A stretch of 64,000 bases of DNA from Thermoanaerobacter pseudethanolicus ATCC 33223. GTDB lineage: Bacteria; Bacillota; Thermoanaerobacteria; Thermoanaerobacterales; Thermoanaerobacteraceae. The stretch is from positions 1,747,001 through 1,811,000 of the forward strand of contig NC_010321.1 in NCBI RefSeq assembly GCF_000019085.1, written 5' to 3'. Under the pieces are notes generated by a model that worked only from the letters and a program-made list of their open reading frames with translations, was not told the origin of the DNA and did not search any database. Position numbers and translations under genes: made by a program. This document shows, one piece after another, positions 1-10,365 of this stretch (positions are counted from its first letter, which is position 1; the number at the start of each line of letters is the position of its first letter).

Positions 1-1179
1 TTGCGTAGGTGCTTTTTTAGTAACTACTTTCAAATTATTCTCATCTAAATCTATTTCATCTTTTTCTTGTACTAAAAGTCCGCCTTCTACTTTCTTTAAA
101 TCATATTCTTTTTCATATCCTTCTTTTAACCTCAATATCCTTAAGTTTTTCTTTTTCTTTAAAATCTCAAAGGCCTCTTCTTCAAAGTCTGGAGCAATTA
201 CTATTTCTAAGAATATTTTTATAAGTTCTTCAGCTGTTTTAACATCTACAGTTCTATTTAATGCTACAATTCCCCCAAAAATAGAAACAGGGTCACTCTC
301 ATAAGCTTTTAAGTAAGCATTGTATATATTATCTGCAATAGCTACTCCACAAGGATTTGTGTGCTTTACGGCAACTGCTGCAGGCTCTTTAAACTCTCTT
401 AAAAGTTCTATTGCGGCATTTGCATCGTTTATATTGTTAAAAGAGAGCTCTTTACCGTGCAGCTGCTCACATTCTGCAATGCCATAGGCTTTTATGGGAT
501 TTTTGTAAAAAGCCGCCTTTTGATGAGGATTTTCACCATATCTCATGTCTTGAGCTTTTTCATAGGCAAAGGCCATAACTTCGGGAAACTCTATGTTATT
601 TTTTTGTATCAAATAATTGTATATCAAAGAATCGTAAAGGGCTGTATGGCCAAAAGCTTTTGCTGCCAGATAAAATCTCGTCTCTTCTTTTGTATTGCCA
701 TATTGTTTTATTTCTTCAATGACTGTATCATAATCCTTTGGATCTACAAGAATAGTTACATATTTGTAGTTTTTAGCTGCAGCCCTTATCATTGAAGGAC
801 CGCCAATGTCTATATTTTCTATCGCTTCTTCTAAAGTCACATTTTCTTTGAGGATTGTTTCTTTAAAAGGATATAAATTTATGACAACTATATCTATTGG
901 TTCAATGCCATGTTCTTTAAGAGCTTTAATGTGCTCTTCATTGTCTCTTATTGCAAGAAGCCCTCCATGAATTTTAGGGTGAAGCGTCTTTACTCTCCCG
1001 TCCATAATTTCAGGGAAACCTGTTATGTCTGATACCTTTACTACATTTACTCTATTTTCTTTAAGAAGATTATAAGTCCCACCTGTTGATATTATTTCAT
1101 ATCCTAATTCATTAAGCTTTTTAGCAAATTCAACTATGCCTTCTTTTTTTGAAACACTTATTAACGCTTTTTTGGCCAT
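1..1179 (-). CDS. purH: Bifunctional AICAR transformylase/IMP cyclohydrolase, C-terminus off the window
   Basis: PurH performs the last two steps of IMP synthesis: formylation of AICAR and ring closure. My translation from the ATG at 1179 gives [14 protein letters not shown], then the cyclohydrolase (MGS-fold) domain with STGGTYNLL and HPKIHGG, then the transformylase domain with the Lys-His pair in [14 protein letters not shown] near residue 270. About 393 of roughly 510 residues are present; the rest lies beyond base 1. It has a good GGAGG site and follows purN by 35 bp as the last visible gene of the operon. purD could follow outside the window. Identity is firm. Confidence 0.96.
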
Positions 1180-1214
1180 AGAATTGCCTCCTTTTTACAG
1201 TTTTATAATCCCTT

Positions 1215-1829
1215 TTAAAACTTTAATATTTTCACTTTTCTACCTTCGACTTTTAACTTCCCCTCTGTAAAAAGCTTAACTGCATAAGGTAAAACTTTGT
1301 GTTCTACTTCCAGTACTTTTTTTGCAATGGCCTCTGGCGTATCCTCTTCATCAATTTTCACAACTTCTTGAAGAATAATAGGTCCGGTATCAGCACCACT
1401 GTCCACAAAGTGAACAGTACAGCCGGTGTATTTTACTCCGTATTCATAGACCGCCTGATGTACCTTCATTCCATAAAATCCTTTGCCACAAAAGGCAGGG
1501 ATAAGTGAGGGATGTATATTTATTATCTTGTTTTCAAATCTTTCTACAATTTCTCCACTGAGAATTGTCAAAAAACCTGCAAGAATTATTCCATCCGGAT
1601 TCAATTTTTCAAGAAGTTTTAATAACTCTCTTTGGAAATTTTCTTTCAATTCTTTTTTGGGAAGGCAGTAAGTAGCAATTCCGTGTTTTTTTGCCCTTTC
1701 AAGAGCATAAGCTCCTTTTTTATCGCTAATGACGGCAATTATCCTGGCATTTATATATCCTTCTTCAATGGCATCAATTATTGACTGCAAATCAGTCCCG
1801 TTACCTGATGCCATCACCACAAGGTTCAT
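1215..1829 (-). CDS. purN: Phosphoribosylglycinamide formyltransferase
   Basis: PurN transfers a formyl group from 10-formyl-tetrahydrofolate to GAR, the third step of purine synthesis. The 204-residue length is normal. The catalytic set is visible: Asn104 and His106 in NIHPSLIP, and Asp147 in VDSGADTGP. The N-terminal nucleotide loop reads SGNGTDLQ, a small variation on the usual G-S-N-L-Q loop. The start overlaps the purM stop codon by 4 bp (ATGA type), which indicates translational coupling inside the operon. Confidence 0.96.
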   Translation of the reverse strand: MNLVVMASGNGTDLQSIIDAIEEGYINARIIAVISDKKGAYALERAKKHGIATYCLPKKELKENFQRELLKLLEKLNPDGIILAGFLTILSGEIVERFENKIINIHPSLIPAFCGKGFYGMKVHQAVYEYGVKYTGCTVHFVDSGADTGPIILQEVVKIDEEDTPEAIAKKVLEVEHKVLPYAVKLFTEGKLKVEGRKVKILKF

Positions 1830-2836
1830 AAAATTACACCGCCTTCGCTTTCTACTATCTCCCCTATTACATAAGCTTTTTCACCTATGCCATTTAATTT
1901 TTCTAAAGCCTTATCTACATCAGAAGGGTCTACTATAACTACCATGCCAATCCCCATATTAAAAGTGCGATACATTTCTCTTTCTTCAATATCTCCCAAT
2001 CTTTGAATCAAGTTAAAAATGGTTGGAATTTTCCAACTTCCTTTATTTATTTTTGCAGCTATACTTTTTCTTAGTATTCTTGGAATATTGTCAATAAAAC
2101 CTCCTCCGGTAATATGAGCCATTCCTTTAATTTTTAACTCTTTTAAAGCCTCTATTGACTTGACATATATTTTTGTAGGGGTAAGGAGTGCATCTCCTAA
2201 ATTCATGCCAAGCTCTGGTATAAAGTCTTTTACTGAAAAATTGTTTTTCTCAAAAAAGACTTTCCTCACTAAAGAATAGCCATTGCTGTGAATTCCAGAA
2301 GAGGCAAGCCCAATTATGGCATCTCCTTCTTTTATTGATTTTGTATCAATCAGCTCTTCTTTTTCTACAATTCCTACACAAAAGCCTGCTAAATCGTACT
2401 CTCCTTCTTTATAAAAACCTGGAAGTTCTGCTGTTTCTCCTCCTATCAAAGCACAACCGGCTATTTTACAACCCTCTGCTATTCCTTTGATTACTTCTAC
2501 TGCCACTTCACTTTTTAACTTTCCAGTAGCAAAATAGTCAAGAAAAAACAAAGGCTTAGCACCAGTTACAATAATGTCATTTACACACATAGCTACAAGG
2601 TCTATTCCTACAGTATCGTGTTTGTCCATCATAAAGGCTATTTTAAGTTTTGTCCCAACTCCATCAGTGCTTGACACGATTACAGGGTTTTTGTAATTTT
2701 TTATCTCAAAAAGAGCTGCAAATCCCCCAATGCCTTCCAAAACATTGTCTGTCAAAGTCTTTTTTGCAATAGGTTTTATCATTTCCACCAGTTTATTGCC
2801 TTCATCTATATTTACCCCAGCATCCTTATAATTCAT
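1826..2836 (-). CDS. purM: Phosphoribosylformylglycinamidine cyclo-ligase (AIR synthetase)
   Basis: PurM closes the imidazole ring of FGAM to AIR using ATP. The protein carries the family motif [11 protein letters not shown] near residue 60, [11 protein letters not shown], and [13 protein letters not shown]. Two in-frame ATGs lie close together; the second (2836) is better spaced from the AGGTG ribosome site, giving 336 residues, so the first (2842) is less likely. It sits between purF and purN, with the purN start overlapping its end. Confidence 0.96.
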   Translation of the reverse strand: MNYKDAGVNIDEGNKLVEMIKPIAKKTLTDNVLEGIGGFAALFEIKNYKNPVIVSSTDGVGTKLKIAFMMDKHDTVGIDLVAMCVNDIIVTGAKPLFFLDYFATGKLKSEVAVEVIKGIAEGCKIAGCALIGGETAELPGFYKEGEYDLAGFCVGIVEKEELIDTKSIKEGDAIIGLASSGIHSNGYSLVRKVFFEKNNFSVKDFIPELGMNLGDALLTPTKIYVKSIEALKELKIKGMAHITGGGFIDNIPRILRKSIAAKINKGSWKIPTIFNLIQRLGDIEEREMYRTFNMGIGMVVIVDPSDVDKALEKLNGIGEKAYVIGEIVESEGGVIL

Positions 2837-2853
2837 AATCATACACCTACTTT

Positions 2854-4251
2854 TTATTTTTTCTCAAAAAGATACTTGCTTCCTTCTTTTAGAACATACA
2901 TAGGATAGTTGCCATCAAAGCAACCTGTGCAAATAGATTTAAGTCCTACACTTTTTATAAGCCCTTCAATACTTAAAAACTGTAGGCTGTCAGCTCCTAT
3001 TAATTTGCATATCTCTTCAACTGACATCCTCGTCGCTATCAATTCTTTTTTTGTCGGAGTATCAATTCCAAAGTAGCAGGAATATTTAACAGGAGGTGAA
3101 CTTATCCTCACATGAACCTCTTTTGCTCCCCCACTTTTTAATAAACTCACCAATCTCTTCATAGTAGTACCTCTAACAATTGAATCATCTATTAAAACTA
3201 TCCTCTTGCCTTGAACCAATTCTTTTAAGACATTTAGCTTTATCCTCACACCTGTCTCTCTATCCCTTTGGTCGGGAGCAATAAAAGTCCTTCCAATGTA
3301 TTTATTTTTTATAAGTCCTTCACCCATTGGTATACCTGTTTTGAGAGAGTAACCTCTTGCAGCGGCAATGCCTGAATCTGGAACTGGTACTACCAAGTCT
3401 GCATCTACAGGTGCTTCTTCAGCTAATCTTTTCCCCATCTCCAATCGTGTAAAATAAACACTTTTTCCATCTATGACACTGTCAGGTCTAGCAAAATAGA
3501 TGTATTCAAAAACACAAGGCTTCTTTTTTTCTTCTACTTCTAACTTAACAGAATCTATTCCTTTTCCATCAATTATAACTATTTCTCCTGCTTCTACATC
3601 TCGTATCAACTCTGCTCCTATTACGTCAAAGGCACAAGACTCAGAAGATAAGAAATAAGTGTCATCTTTTTTACCTATACAAAGAGGCCTTATACTGTTT
3701 ACATCTCTTATCCCTATTAATTTATTGTCTGTTAAAATCACCAAAGCGTATGAACCTTTTATTTGTTTTATTGTTTCCAAAAGGGCTTCTATTAAGCCCT
3801 TTTGGAAATTCTTTGCAATTAAATGAAGAATTATTTCACTATCAGTTGTAGTTTGAAATATTCTGCCGTCCTCCTCCAATTGGCCTCTTAGCTCTTCTGC
3901 GTTTATCAAATTGCCATTATGGGCAAGAGCCATATATTCATTTTTAAAATTAGCAACGAGGGGTTGAGCATTTATAATGTCATTGCTGCCTGTAGTAGAA
4001 TACCTTACATGGCCTATCCCCATTTTTCCCTCTAATGTCTTTAAATTTTCCTTATTAAAGACCTCGCTGACAAGTCCCAACCCCTTAATACAATTTATTT
4101 TTTCGCCATCATAAATAGCTATACCTGAACTTTCCTGCCCTCTGTGCTGCAAGGCTTGTAAGCCATAATAGATATAAGAAGTAACTGAAGTGGACAAACT
4201 AAAGGCACCAAAAACACCACATTCCTCTTTTAATTTCTCTCCATTTCCCAT
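2854..4251 (-). CDS. purF: Amidophosphoribosyltransferase
   Basis: PurF makes phosphoribosylamine from PRPP and glutamine, the committed step. Cys11 in EECGVFG would be the N-terminal nucleophile after removal of a ten-residue propeptide, as in the Bacillus-type enzyme. The PRPP motif is [11 protein letters not shown]. Cysteines in [15 protein letters not shown] and the C-terminal CTGC match the [4Fe-4S] ligand pattern of the Bacillus class, so the enzyme is probably oxygen-sensitive. Length 465 is normal. Its first 22 bases overlap the end of purL. Its substrate PRPP is also the ligand inferred for the second operon riboswitch. Confidence 0.97.
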   Translation of the reverse strand: MGNGEKLKEECGVFGAFSLSTSVTSYIYYGLQALQHRGQESSGIAIYDGEKINCIKGLGLVSEVFNKENLKTLEGKMGIGHVRYSTTGSNDIINAQPLVANFKNEYMALAHNGNLINAEELRGQLEEDGRIFQTTTDSEIILHLIAKNFQKGLIEALLETIKQIKGSYALVILTDNKLIGIRDVNSIRPLCIGKKDDTYFLSSESCAFDVIGAELIRDVEAGEIVIIDGKGIDSVKLEVEEKKKPCVFEYIYFARPDSVIDGKSVYFTRLEMGKRLAEEAPVDADLVVPVPDSGIAAARGYSLKTGIPMGEGLIKNKYIGRTFIAPDQRDRETGVRIKLNVLKELVQGKRIVLIDDSIVRGTTMKRLVSLLKSGGAKEVHVRISSPPVKYSCYFGIDTPTKKELIATRMSVEEICKLIGADSLQFLSIEGLIKSVGLKSICTGCFDGNYPMYVLKEGSKYLFEKK

Positions 4252-6431
4252 TTTATTCTCCCTCTCCAGCTTTCCTCTAAGACTTCTAAAGGAAGGTCTA
4301 TTATTTTTTTACCATTTACCTCAATTGCAATCTTTTTGCCTTCTACAACTCCTACCTTTTGAGCTGGAACTTGGTATTCATAAGCTATTTTTAATACTTC
4401 CTCTACTTTTTCAGGACTTACAGTAATTAATGCTCTTGGTGGAGATTCAGAGAACAACTCTATATCCTCTCTAAGAGAAGTTTGTAGCGAAATTTTTGCA
4501 CCTTTTTTGCCTGAAATTGCACTTTCAACCAAAGCAGCCGCAAAACCGCCCTCTGATATGTCATGAGAAGAATTAATTAAACCTTTATCAATAAGTTTTA
4601 ACACCAATTCTTGCAATCTTTTTTCCTCTTCCAAGTCTATTTGAGGTGGTTGCCCTTTTACCATTCCAAAGCAAACTTTAAGATACTCACTTCCTCCAAT
4701 CTCTCCTTTATTCTCACCTAAAATTATAATTACATCTCTTTCTTTTTTAAAGTCCATTGTACAAATTTTTGATACATCCTCTATAAGGCCTGCCATTCCT
4801 ATTACAGGAGTAGGATAAATGGCTCCTTCCTCATTTTCATTGTAAAGACTGACATTTCCGCTTACCACAGGGATTTGAAGTGTTTCACAGGCTTTAGCTA
4901 TTCCAAATATAGAATTTTTTAACTGCCAATATATTTCTTTCTTTTCCGGATTGCCAAAATTCAAACAATCCGTAACCCCTATAGGCTTAGCACCAACCAT
5001 GCAAAGATTTCGAGCTGCCTCTGCTACAGCAATTTGAGAACCTATATAGGGATCTAAATAACAATATCTACCATTGCAATCCGTTGTCAATGCAATAGCT
5101 TTTTTTGTACCTTTTATCCTCACAACAGCTGCATCCATTCCTGGAGTTATTGCTGTGTCTGTCCTCACCATATAATCATATTGACTGTATATCCATTCTT
5201 TACTCGCAATATTTAAAGAAGAAATTACATCTTTTAGAGCTTTATTCATATCCTCCGGAGGTTTTACTTCATTTATATTCAACTTATTGACATCTTCTTG
5301 CCATTTAGGCACTTCTTCTTCTCTAATATATTGTGGAGCATCCTCTGCTAAAGACTTAGCTGGAACTTCCGCAACTATTTTTCCCTCTTTAATCACTCTT
5401 ATCATTCCATCATCAGTGATTTTCCCTATTGTGGCGGCATTCAGTCCCCATTTTTTAAATACCTTTTGTACATCTTCTTCCTTACCTTTCTCTACAACAA
5501 CCAACATCCTCTCTTGAGATTCAGAAAGCATTATTTCATAAGGTGTCATTCCCTTTTCTCTCAAAGGCACTTTATCAAGGTCAAGCTCCATCCCAACTCC
5601 ACCGCGGGAAGCCATCTCGCAAGAAGAAGAGGTAAGACCTGCCGCTCCCATATCTTGTATAGCAACTACGGCATCTGTTTCAAAAAGTTCTAAACATGCT
5701 TCCAAAAGCAGTTTTTCCATAAAAGGGTCGCCAACCTGAACAGAAGGTCTTTTTTCTTCTGATTCCTCGCTTAATTCCTGAGAAGCAAAACTTGCACCTC
5801 CAATACCGTCTCTCCCCGTAGTAGCACCTACTATCATAACAGGGTTACCTATACCTTTTGCTATCCCTTTTTTTATCTTGTCTTTTTCTACTATTCCTAC
5901 ACACATCGCATTTACTAAAGGATTTCCTTTGTAACTTTCTTCAAAATAGGTATCCCCACCTACTGTAGGAATTCCTATGCAATTTCCATAATCCGCTATA
6001 CCGGCTACTACGTTTTCGATGAGATATTTAGTCCTTTTATCATCAGGAATTCCAAATCTCAAAGAATCTAAAAGAGCAATTGGCCTTGCCCCCATTGTGA
6101 ATATATCTCTTATTATTCCCCCGACACCTGTGGCTGCTCCTTGATAGGGTTCAATCGCAGAAGGGTGGTTATGGCTTTCTATCTTCATCACAACTGCCAA
6201 ATTATCTCCAATATCCAATACTCCTGCATTTTCTCCCGGTCCTTGTATTACTCTTTCACCTTTTGTAGGTAGATATTTTAAAAGAGGTTTAGAATTTTTA
6301 TAGGCACAATGTTCAGACCACATAACACTATACATACCTATTTCAGTTATATTAGGCTCTCTTCCTAATATCGAAATAATCTTCTCATACTCCTCATCAG
6401 TAAGTCCTAATTCTCTCCATATTTTATCCAT
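4230..6431 (-). CDS. purL: FGAM synthase subunit PurL (small form)
   Basis: This is the ATP-dependent synthetase subunit of the three-part PurSQL complex, which converts FGAR to FGAM using ammonia from PurQ. At 733 residues it is the short form found with separate purS and purQ, unlike the ~1300-residue single-chain enzyme. Visible motifs include [15 protein letters not shown] near the N-terminus, [20 protein letters not shown], and a second AIRS-type half with the motif NFGNPEK. It lies 2 bp after purQ. Confidence 0.97.
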   Translation of the reverse strand: MDKIWRELGLTDEEYEKIISILGREPNITEIGMYSVMWSEHCAYKNSKPLLKYLPTKGERVIQGPGENAGVLDIGDNLAVVMKIESHNHPSAIEPYQGAATGVGGIIRDIFTMGARPIALLDSLRFGIPDDKRTKYLIENVVAGIADYGNCIGIPTVGGDTYFEESYKGNPLVNAMCVGIVEKDKIKKGIAKGIGNPVMIVGATTGRDGIGGASFASQELSEESEEKRPSVQVGDPFMEKLLLEACLELFETDAVVAIQDMGAAGLTSSSCEMASRGGVGMELDLDKVPLREKGMTPYEIMLSESQERMLVVVEKGKEEDVQKVFKKWGLNAATIGKITDDGMIRVIKEGKIVAEVPAKSLAEDAPQYIREEEVPKWQEDVNKLNINEVKPPEDMNKALKDVISSLNIASKEWIYSQYDYMVRTDTAITPGMDAAVVRIKGTKKAIALTTDCNGRYCYLDPYIGSQIAVAEAARNLCMVGAKPIGVTDCLNFGNPEKKEIYWQLKNSIFGIAKACETLQIPVVSGNVSLYNENEEGAIYPTPVIGMAGLIEDVSKICTMDFKKERDVIIILGENKGEIGGSEYLKVCFGMVKGQPPQIDLEEEKRLQELVLKLIDKGLINSSHDISEGGFAAALVESAISGKKGAKISLQTSLREDIELFSESPPRALITVSPEKVEEVLKIAYEYQVPAQKVGVVEGKKIAIEVNGKKIIDLPLEVLEESWRGRIKWEMERN

Positions 6432-6433
6432 CC

Positions 6434-7108
6434 TTAAACCCCGCCTTTTACAAAATTATCCATTATTGACCCTAAGATATAAAGCCCGTCAGTATTACCC
6501 AGCAAGGGGGCATAAGCTCTCTCTGGATGAGGCATCATTCCTAAAACATTTCCTTTTTTATTTATAACTCCGGCTATTCTCTCAACAGAGCCGTTGATAT
6601 TTTCTTTGTACCTAAAAACAATTTGATTGTTTTCTTTTAGTTCTTTTAAAGTTTTGTCATCTACATAATAATTGCCTTCTCCATGAGCAATTGGAAGTAA
6701 AATCTCCTGCCCTTTTTTAAGCCTTGTAGTAAAAGGAGTTTTGTCATTTTCAACTATTATACTGACAGTATTGCAAATAAATTTCAGACCTTCATTTTTT
6801 CTCAAAGCACCCGGCAAAAGCCCTGCTTCTGTAAGTATCTGAAATCCGTTGCATATGCCTATAATAAATTTTCCTTTTTCTGCTTCTTCCCTGACAGCCT
6901 CCATGACAGGCGAAAACCTAGCAATAGCTCCTGCCCTCAAATAATCACCATAAGAAAATCCTCCTGGTAACATTATAACATCGTACTTACTCAAATTTTT
7001 TTCTTGATGCCATACATATTCTACTTCTTCCCCAAGCCCATCTTTAACAGCATAATAGCAGTCCACATCGCAATTGGACCCTGGAAAAACTATAACAGCA
7101 AATTTCAT
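6434..7108 (-). CDS. purQ: FGAM synthase glutaminase subunit PurQ
   Basis: PurQ is the class I glutamine amidotransferase of the PurSQL complex and supplies ammonia to PurL. The nucleophile is Cys86 in GICNGFQIL, and the His-Glu pair is in MMPHPERAY near the C-terminus. The 224-residue length is typical. It sits between purS and purL with 2 bp gaps, as expected for subunits made in fixed ratio. Confidence 0.97.
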   Translation of the reverse strand: MKFAVIVFPGSNCDVDCYYAVKDGLGEEVEYVWHQEKNLSKYDVIMLPGGFSYGDYLRAGAIARFSPVMEAVREEAEKGKFIIGICNGFQILTEAGLLPGALRKNEGLKFICNTVSIIVENDKTPFTTRLKKGQEILLPIAHGEGNYYVDDKTLKELKENNQIVFRYKENINGSVERIAGVINKKGNVLGMMPHPERAYAPLLGNTDGLYILGSIMDNFVKGGV

Positions 7109-7110
7109 CT

Positions 7111-7359
7111 TTATCCCTCCACAATTTCAAAGGTGTAATCTTCAATAATTGGGTTTGTCAGTATCCTTTTGCACATCTCATCTACTTTGTCCTTTAGGAG
7201 GGATAAATCGCCATCCTCAAAAGTTAATTCTATATATTTCCCAACCCGTACCTCTTTTACTTCTTCGTATCCTAATGAGTACAAAGCTCCCTTTACTGCT
7301 TTTCCTTGTGGGTCAAGTATTCCTTTTTTTAAAGTTATATAGACTTTTGCAATTAGCAC
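7111..7359 (-). CDS. purS: FGAM synthase bridging subunit PurS
   Basis: PurS is the small dimeric subunit that joins PurQ to PurL. The start is a choice: an upstream in-frame TTG at 7374 exists, but GGAGGT followed by seven bases points to the GTG at 7359, which gives an 82-residue protein beginning [13 protein letters not shown], as expected for the family. GTG, two bases after the purC stop codon, suggests coupled translation. The conserved LDPQGKAV segment is present. Confidence 0.93.
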   Translation of the reverse strand: MLIAKVYITLKKGILDPQGKAVKGALYSLGYEEVKEVRVGKYIELTFEDGDLSLLKDKVDEMCKRILTNPIIEDYTFEIVEG

Positions 7360-7360
7360 T

Positions 7361-8068
7361 TTACATACCTCCAAGTCTTTTTAAAATTTCTAAATATGCT
7401 TCTTCTACTTTGCCCAAATCTTTTCTAAATCTATCTTTATCAAGTTTTTCCATAGTGTTTTTGTCCCAAAATCTGCAAGTATCAGGAGAAATTTCATCAG
7501 CTAATAATATTCCTTCACTACTTTTCCCAAATTCTAATTTAAAATCTACCAAAATAATGTCTTTAGATAAAAAATATTCTGACAAAATTTCGTTGACTTT
7601 AAACGTCATTCCTGTCATAATTTCAATCTCTTCTTTGGTGGCTAATTCGAGAGCTTGTATGTGATATTCATTAATCATTGGGTCTTTCAATTCGTCATTT
7701 TTATAGGAGAATTCTAACACAGGCGTTTTAAACTTTAGTCCTTCTTCAAGGCCTAATCTTTTACAAATACTTCCTGCTGCGTAATTTCTCACGATAACTT
7801 CTAAAGGAAAAATCTCAACTTTTTTAACCAACATTTCTCTATCACTAAGTCTTTTCACATAATGAGTGGGTACATTATTTTTATCTAATAATGCAAATAA
7901 AATTGCAGAAACTTTGTTATTTACTATACCTTTTTCGGCAATTGTGCCTTTCTTTAAGCCATTAAAAGCAGTTGCATCATCTTTGTATTCGATGATATAC
8001 AAATTCTCTTCATCTGTCTTATAAACTTTTTTGGCTTTTCCTTCATAAAGCAATTCTCTTTTTTCCAT
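7361..8068 (-). CDS. purC: SAICAR synthetase
   Basis: PurC joins CAIR and aspartate using ATP to form SAICAR. The ATG at 8068 ([16 protein letters not shown]) has a GGAGGAG site at good spacing and gives 235 residues; the TTG five codons upstream would bury that ribosome site. Motifs [20 protein letters not shown] and [11 protein letters not shown] are typical. The C-terminal LGGM is encoded by bases that also form the purS ribosome site. Confidence 0.96.
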   Translation of the reverse strand: MEKRELLYEGKAKKVYKTDEENLYIIEYKDDATAFNGLKKGTIAEKGIVNNKVSAILFALLDKNNVPTHYVKRLSDREMLVKKVEIFPLEVIVRNYAAGSICKRLGLEEGLKFKTPVLEFSYKNDELKDPMINEYHIQALELATKEEIEIMTGMTFKVNEILSEYFLSKDIILVDFKLEFGKSSEGILLADEISPDTCRFWDKNTMEKLDKDRFRKDLGKVEEAYLEILKRLGGM

Positions 8069-8087
8069 ATTTATCTCCTCCAATCTC

Positions 8088-8549
8088 TTAATTGTTTAAC
8101 ACTTCTTCAGCCATTTTCTCCCTATAATCAGCTAAGGTCTTCTTTAAATAAGTATATTTCAAAGAGAGAATATGACAAGCTAAAAGTGCTGCATTTTCTG
8201 CTCCATCTATGGCTACTGTTGCAACAGGCACACCTTTGGGCATTTGAACAATTGATAAAAGGGAGTCAAGACCATCTAAAATAGAAGACTTTATTGGAAG
8301 GCCAATAACAGGCAAGAGTGTATAAGAAGCAATAACACCAGGCAGATGAGCAGCTTTTCCAGCACCTGCAATGATTATATCATAATATTTATCTGCATTC
8401 ACAGCAAACTCTTGTGTCTCAAAGGGAGTTCTATGGGCAGACAGCACTTTAACATCATAGGGAATTTCAAGTTCTTCAAGAATTTTTGTACATCTTTCAA
8501 CTACAGGCAAATCAGATTTACTTCCAACAACTATAGCCACCTTAGGCAT
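8088..8549 (-). CDS. purE: AIR carboxylase / N5-CAIR mutase catalytic subunit
   Basis: PurE produces CAIR. The protein has VGSKSDLPV at the N-terminus and SAHRTP near residue 40, both active-site loops. Length 153 is in the family range. No purK follows in this operon. Either N5-CAIR is made by a purK elsewhere, or the enzyme uses CO2 directly; the sequence alone does not settle which. A strong stem-loop (8571-8605) lies between the permease and this gene. Confidence 0.95.
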   Translation of the reverse strand: MPKVAIVVGSKSDLPVVERCTKILEELEIPYDVKVLSAHRTPFETQEFAVNADKYYDIIIAGAGKAAHLPGVIASYTLLPVIGLPIKSSILDGLDSLLSIVQMPKGVPVATVAIDGAENAALLACHILSLKYTYLKKTLADYREKMAEEVLNN

Positions 8550-8570
8550 TTTTATACCCCCTTTTCTTTT

Positions 8571-8605
8571 AAGACCCCAATTAGATAAGTACTAATTGGG
8601 GTCTT
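8571..8605 (-). other. Stem-loop between permease and purE
   Basis: A 14-base stem (AAGACCCCAATTAG with its complement) and a 5-base loop lie between the permease stop and the purE ribosome site. On the minus strand no run of T follows, so it is not a clear terminator. It may be an RNA processing or stability element that sets different mRNA levels for the permease and pur parts. Confidence 0.55.
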
Positions 8606-8609
8606 ATTT

Positions 8610-9992
8610 TCACTCTGATAAAGTTATAAATCTCAATATGAATAAAATTGCAAGAAAATAAACCATTGGATGAATTTCTTTTGCTTTTCCTGAAGCAATT
8701 TTTACAATAGGATATGCAATAAGACCTGCAGCAATACCATTGGCAATGCTAAAAGTGAAAGGCATAGCAATTATAGTAAGAAAAGCTGGCATAGCCTCTG
8801 TAAAATCTTCAAAATTTATCTTCTTAATAGAACCCATCATCAAAACTCCAACAATAATAAGAGCAGGAGCAGTTGCCTCTGTAGGAACAAGTAAAGCTAT
8901 TGGTGAGAAAAACAATGCTACCAAGAACAAAATACCTGTCACAAAAGCAGTAAGTCCCGTTCTACCACCTTCTGCAATACCTGCAGCACTCTCAACGTAA
9001 GTAGTCACAGTAGAAGTTCCTAAAAGTGACCCTATCGTGGTGGCAATAGCATCCGACATTAGTCCTTTTTTCATATTAGGCATTTTGCCATTTTCATCTA
9101 ACATTCCTGCTTTTGATCCTGTTCCTATAAAGGTCCCTATGGTATCAAATAAATCTACAAAAGCAAACGACAACACTACATATAGCACACTTGTAACTAA
9201 AGAAATAAAGCCAATATTCTCACCAATTCCCAAAAGCCCTTTTATATCAAGTTTAAGAAATGTTGGTGCAAGACTTGGTGGCATTTTAATTACACTAAAA
9301 TCAGAAGGTAATTTCACTATTCCAGTAAAAAGTCCCAATACTGTAGTAATTAATATTCCAAGAAGTATAGATCCTTTGATATTTCTCGACATTAATATGG
9401 CTGTTATAAAAAGACCCGCAATGGCAAGAAGTGTCCCAGGATTAGTCAAATCACCAAATCCAATGTAAGTTGCTTGATTTGCCACGATTATACCAGCATT
9501 TTTAAGTCCAATAAAAGCTATAAATAAACCTATTCCTCCACTTACTGCATATTTTAAAGACATAGGTATAGCATCAACAATCATTTCCCGTATTCCAAAC
9601 AAAGTAATCAAAATAAATATAATTCCTGAAAAGAAAACTGCAGCCAAAGCCTGTTGCCAGGTATAACCCATTGTCAAAACAACAGTATAGGTAAAAAAAG
9701 CGTTAAGTCCCATACCTGGAGCCTGTGCAAATGGGTAATTAGCATAAAAAGCCATCATGAAAGTTCCAATAGCTGCTGAAAGACAAGTAGCTACAAATAC
9801 CGCTCCTGCGTCCATCCCTGCTTCTTTTAGTATAATGGGATTCACAAACATAATATAAGCCATTGTTATAAATGTGGTAATCCCAGCTAATATCTCTGTT
9901 TTTACATTGGTATTATAGTTTTCTAATCTCCATATCCTATTTGCTAGATTTTCTAAAGAATTTTTGTTCCTCACTTTACTCACCTTTTCCAT
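8610..9992 (-). CDS. pbuG: Guanine/hypoxanthine-type purine permease (NCS2, AzgA/PbuG-like)
   Basis: This is a polytopic membrane transporter for purine bases. Hydrophobic segments run through the whole 460 residues, and the motif AQAPGMGLNAFFTYTV near residue 95 is characteristic of the AzgA/PbuG branch of NCS2 carriers. The second of two adjacent ATGs is best spaced from AGGAGG. It is the first gene of the purine operon, right behind the tandem riboswitch, so import and synthesis share one control. Substrate preference (guanine, hypoxanthine or adenine) cannot be read from sequence; the guanine-type riboswitch favours guanine or hypoxanthine. Confidence 0.88.
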   Translation of the reverse strand: MEKVSKVRNKNSLENLANRIWRLENYNTNVKTEILAGITTFITMAYIMFVNPIILKEAGMDAGAVFVATCLSAAIGTFMMAFYANYPFAQAPGMGLNAFFTYTVVLTMGYTWQQALAAVFFSGIIFILITLFGIREMIVDAIPMSLKYAVSGGIGLFIAFIGLKNAGIIVANQATYIGFGDLTNPGTLLAIAGLFITAILMSRNIKGSILLGILITTVLGLFTGIVKLPSDFSVIKMPPSLAPTFLKLDIKGLLGIGENIGFISLVTSVLYVVLSFAFVDLFDTIGTFIGTGSKAGMLDENGKMPNMKKGLMSDAIATTIGSLLGTSTVTTYVESAAGIAEGGRTGLTAFVTGILFLVALFFSPIALLVPTEATAPALIIVGVLMMGSIKKINFEDFTEAMPAFLTIIAMPFTFSIANGIAAGLIAYPIVKIASGKAKEIHPMVYFLAILFILRFITLSE

Positions 9993-10047
9993 CATAATCC
10001 TCCTGTTCTATATTATTTTGCAACTTCTACAAGAATTTAAAACAAAT

Positions 10048-10107
10048 AAGCCCGCAAAGAATAGATTTCACAAATTAAACACGAGTGAAACCTATCCTCC
10101 CGGGCTT
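10048..10107 (-). terminator. Riboswitch-controlled terminator of the purine operon
   Basis: On the minus strand AAGCCCG (10107-10101) pairs with CGGGCTT (10054-10048), and an inner arm GATAGGTTTCAC pairs with GTGAAATCTATT, making a long hairpin followed by a T-rich stretch. The 5' arm AAGCCCG is part of the conserved 3' end of the PRPP aptamer, so aptamer folding and terminator folding exclude each other. This is the expected expression platform. Confidence 0.85.
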
Positions 10108-10188
10108 TTGTCCCTAAGGTGTGGTATATAAAATATACCTGTACCGCTCGGTCCGAACACCTATAAATAGGCTGGAACCCTAGGTACA
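10095..10188 (-). promoter_or_regulatory. PRPP riboswitch (ykkC subtype 2b), second aptamer of a tandem
   Basis: The minus strand carries the ykkC-class core: CTAGGGTTCC, then TTCGGACCGAGCGG, then ACACC, and GGGACAAAAGCCCGGGAGG at the 3' end. ykkC RNAs comprise guanidine, ppGpp and PRPP sensors. Position in front of de novo purine genes and directly behind a guanine aptamer matches the described tandem guanine-PRPP arrangement. PRPP binding should disrupt the overlapping terminator and turn the operon on. The subtype call rests on context and tandem layout. Confidence 0.88.
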
Positions 10189-10192
10189 CTTT

Positions 10193-10264
10193 CACTCATA
10201 GTCGAACAATTTACGGTTGTTCGGTAGAGACTCTCGAGCCATATTCTCGAGATTATATGAGTGC
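10193..10264 (-). promoter_or_regulatory. Guanine riboswitch, first aptamer of a tandem
   Basis: The purine aptamer core is complete on the minus strand: P1 arm CACTCAT, then ATAATC, ATATGG, the TCTACC junction, CCGTAAA, and GACTATGAGTG closing P1. The base that pairs with the ligand (position 74 in xpt numbering) is C in GACTAT, which specifies guanine or hypoxanthine rather than adenine. It lies about 18 bases after the -10 box and 4 bases before the PRPP aptamer; no terminator separates the two. Confidence 0.95.
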
Positions 10265-10288
10265 TTTTTATTCAATTGTCACACTTAT

Positions 10289-10317
10289 ATCTTATCAACT
10301 TTTTTAATATTAGTCAA
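10289..10317 (-). promoter_or_regulatory. Promoter of the purine operon
   Basis: A -35 box TTGACT (10317-10312), a 17-base spacer and a -10 box TAAGAT (10294-10289) form a sigma-A-type promoter. Transcription would start near 10282, shortly before the guanine aptamer. Confidence 0.8.
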
Positions 10318-10365
10318 CCTTATTTGCGAATTTTTTTATAAAAAACTAAATTAATGTTCGGATTT

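Noticed and set aside
10095-10188. Guanidine-I riboswitch
   Set aside because: The ykkC core would allow it, but the purine operon context and the adjoining guanine aptamer fit PRPP; no guanidine exporter or urea carboxylase is downstream.
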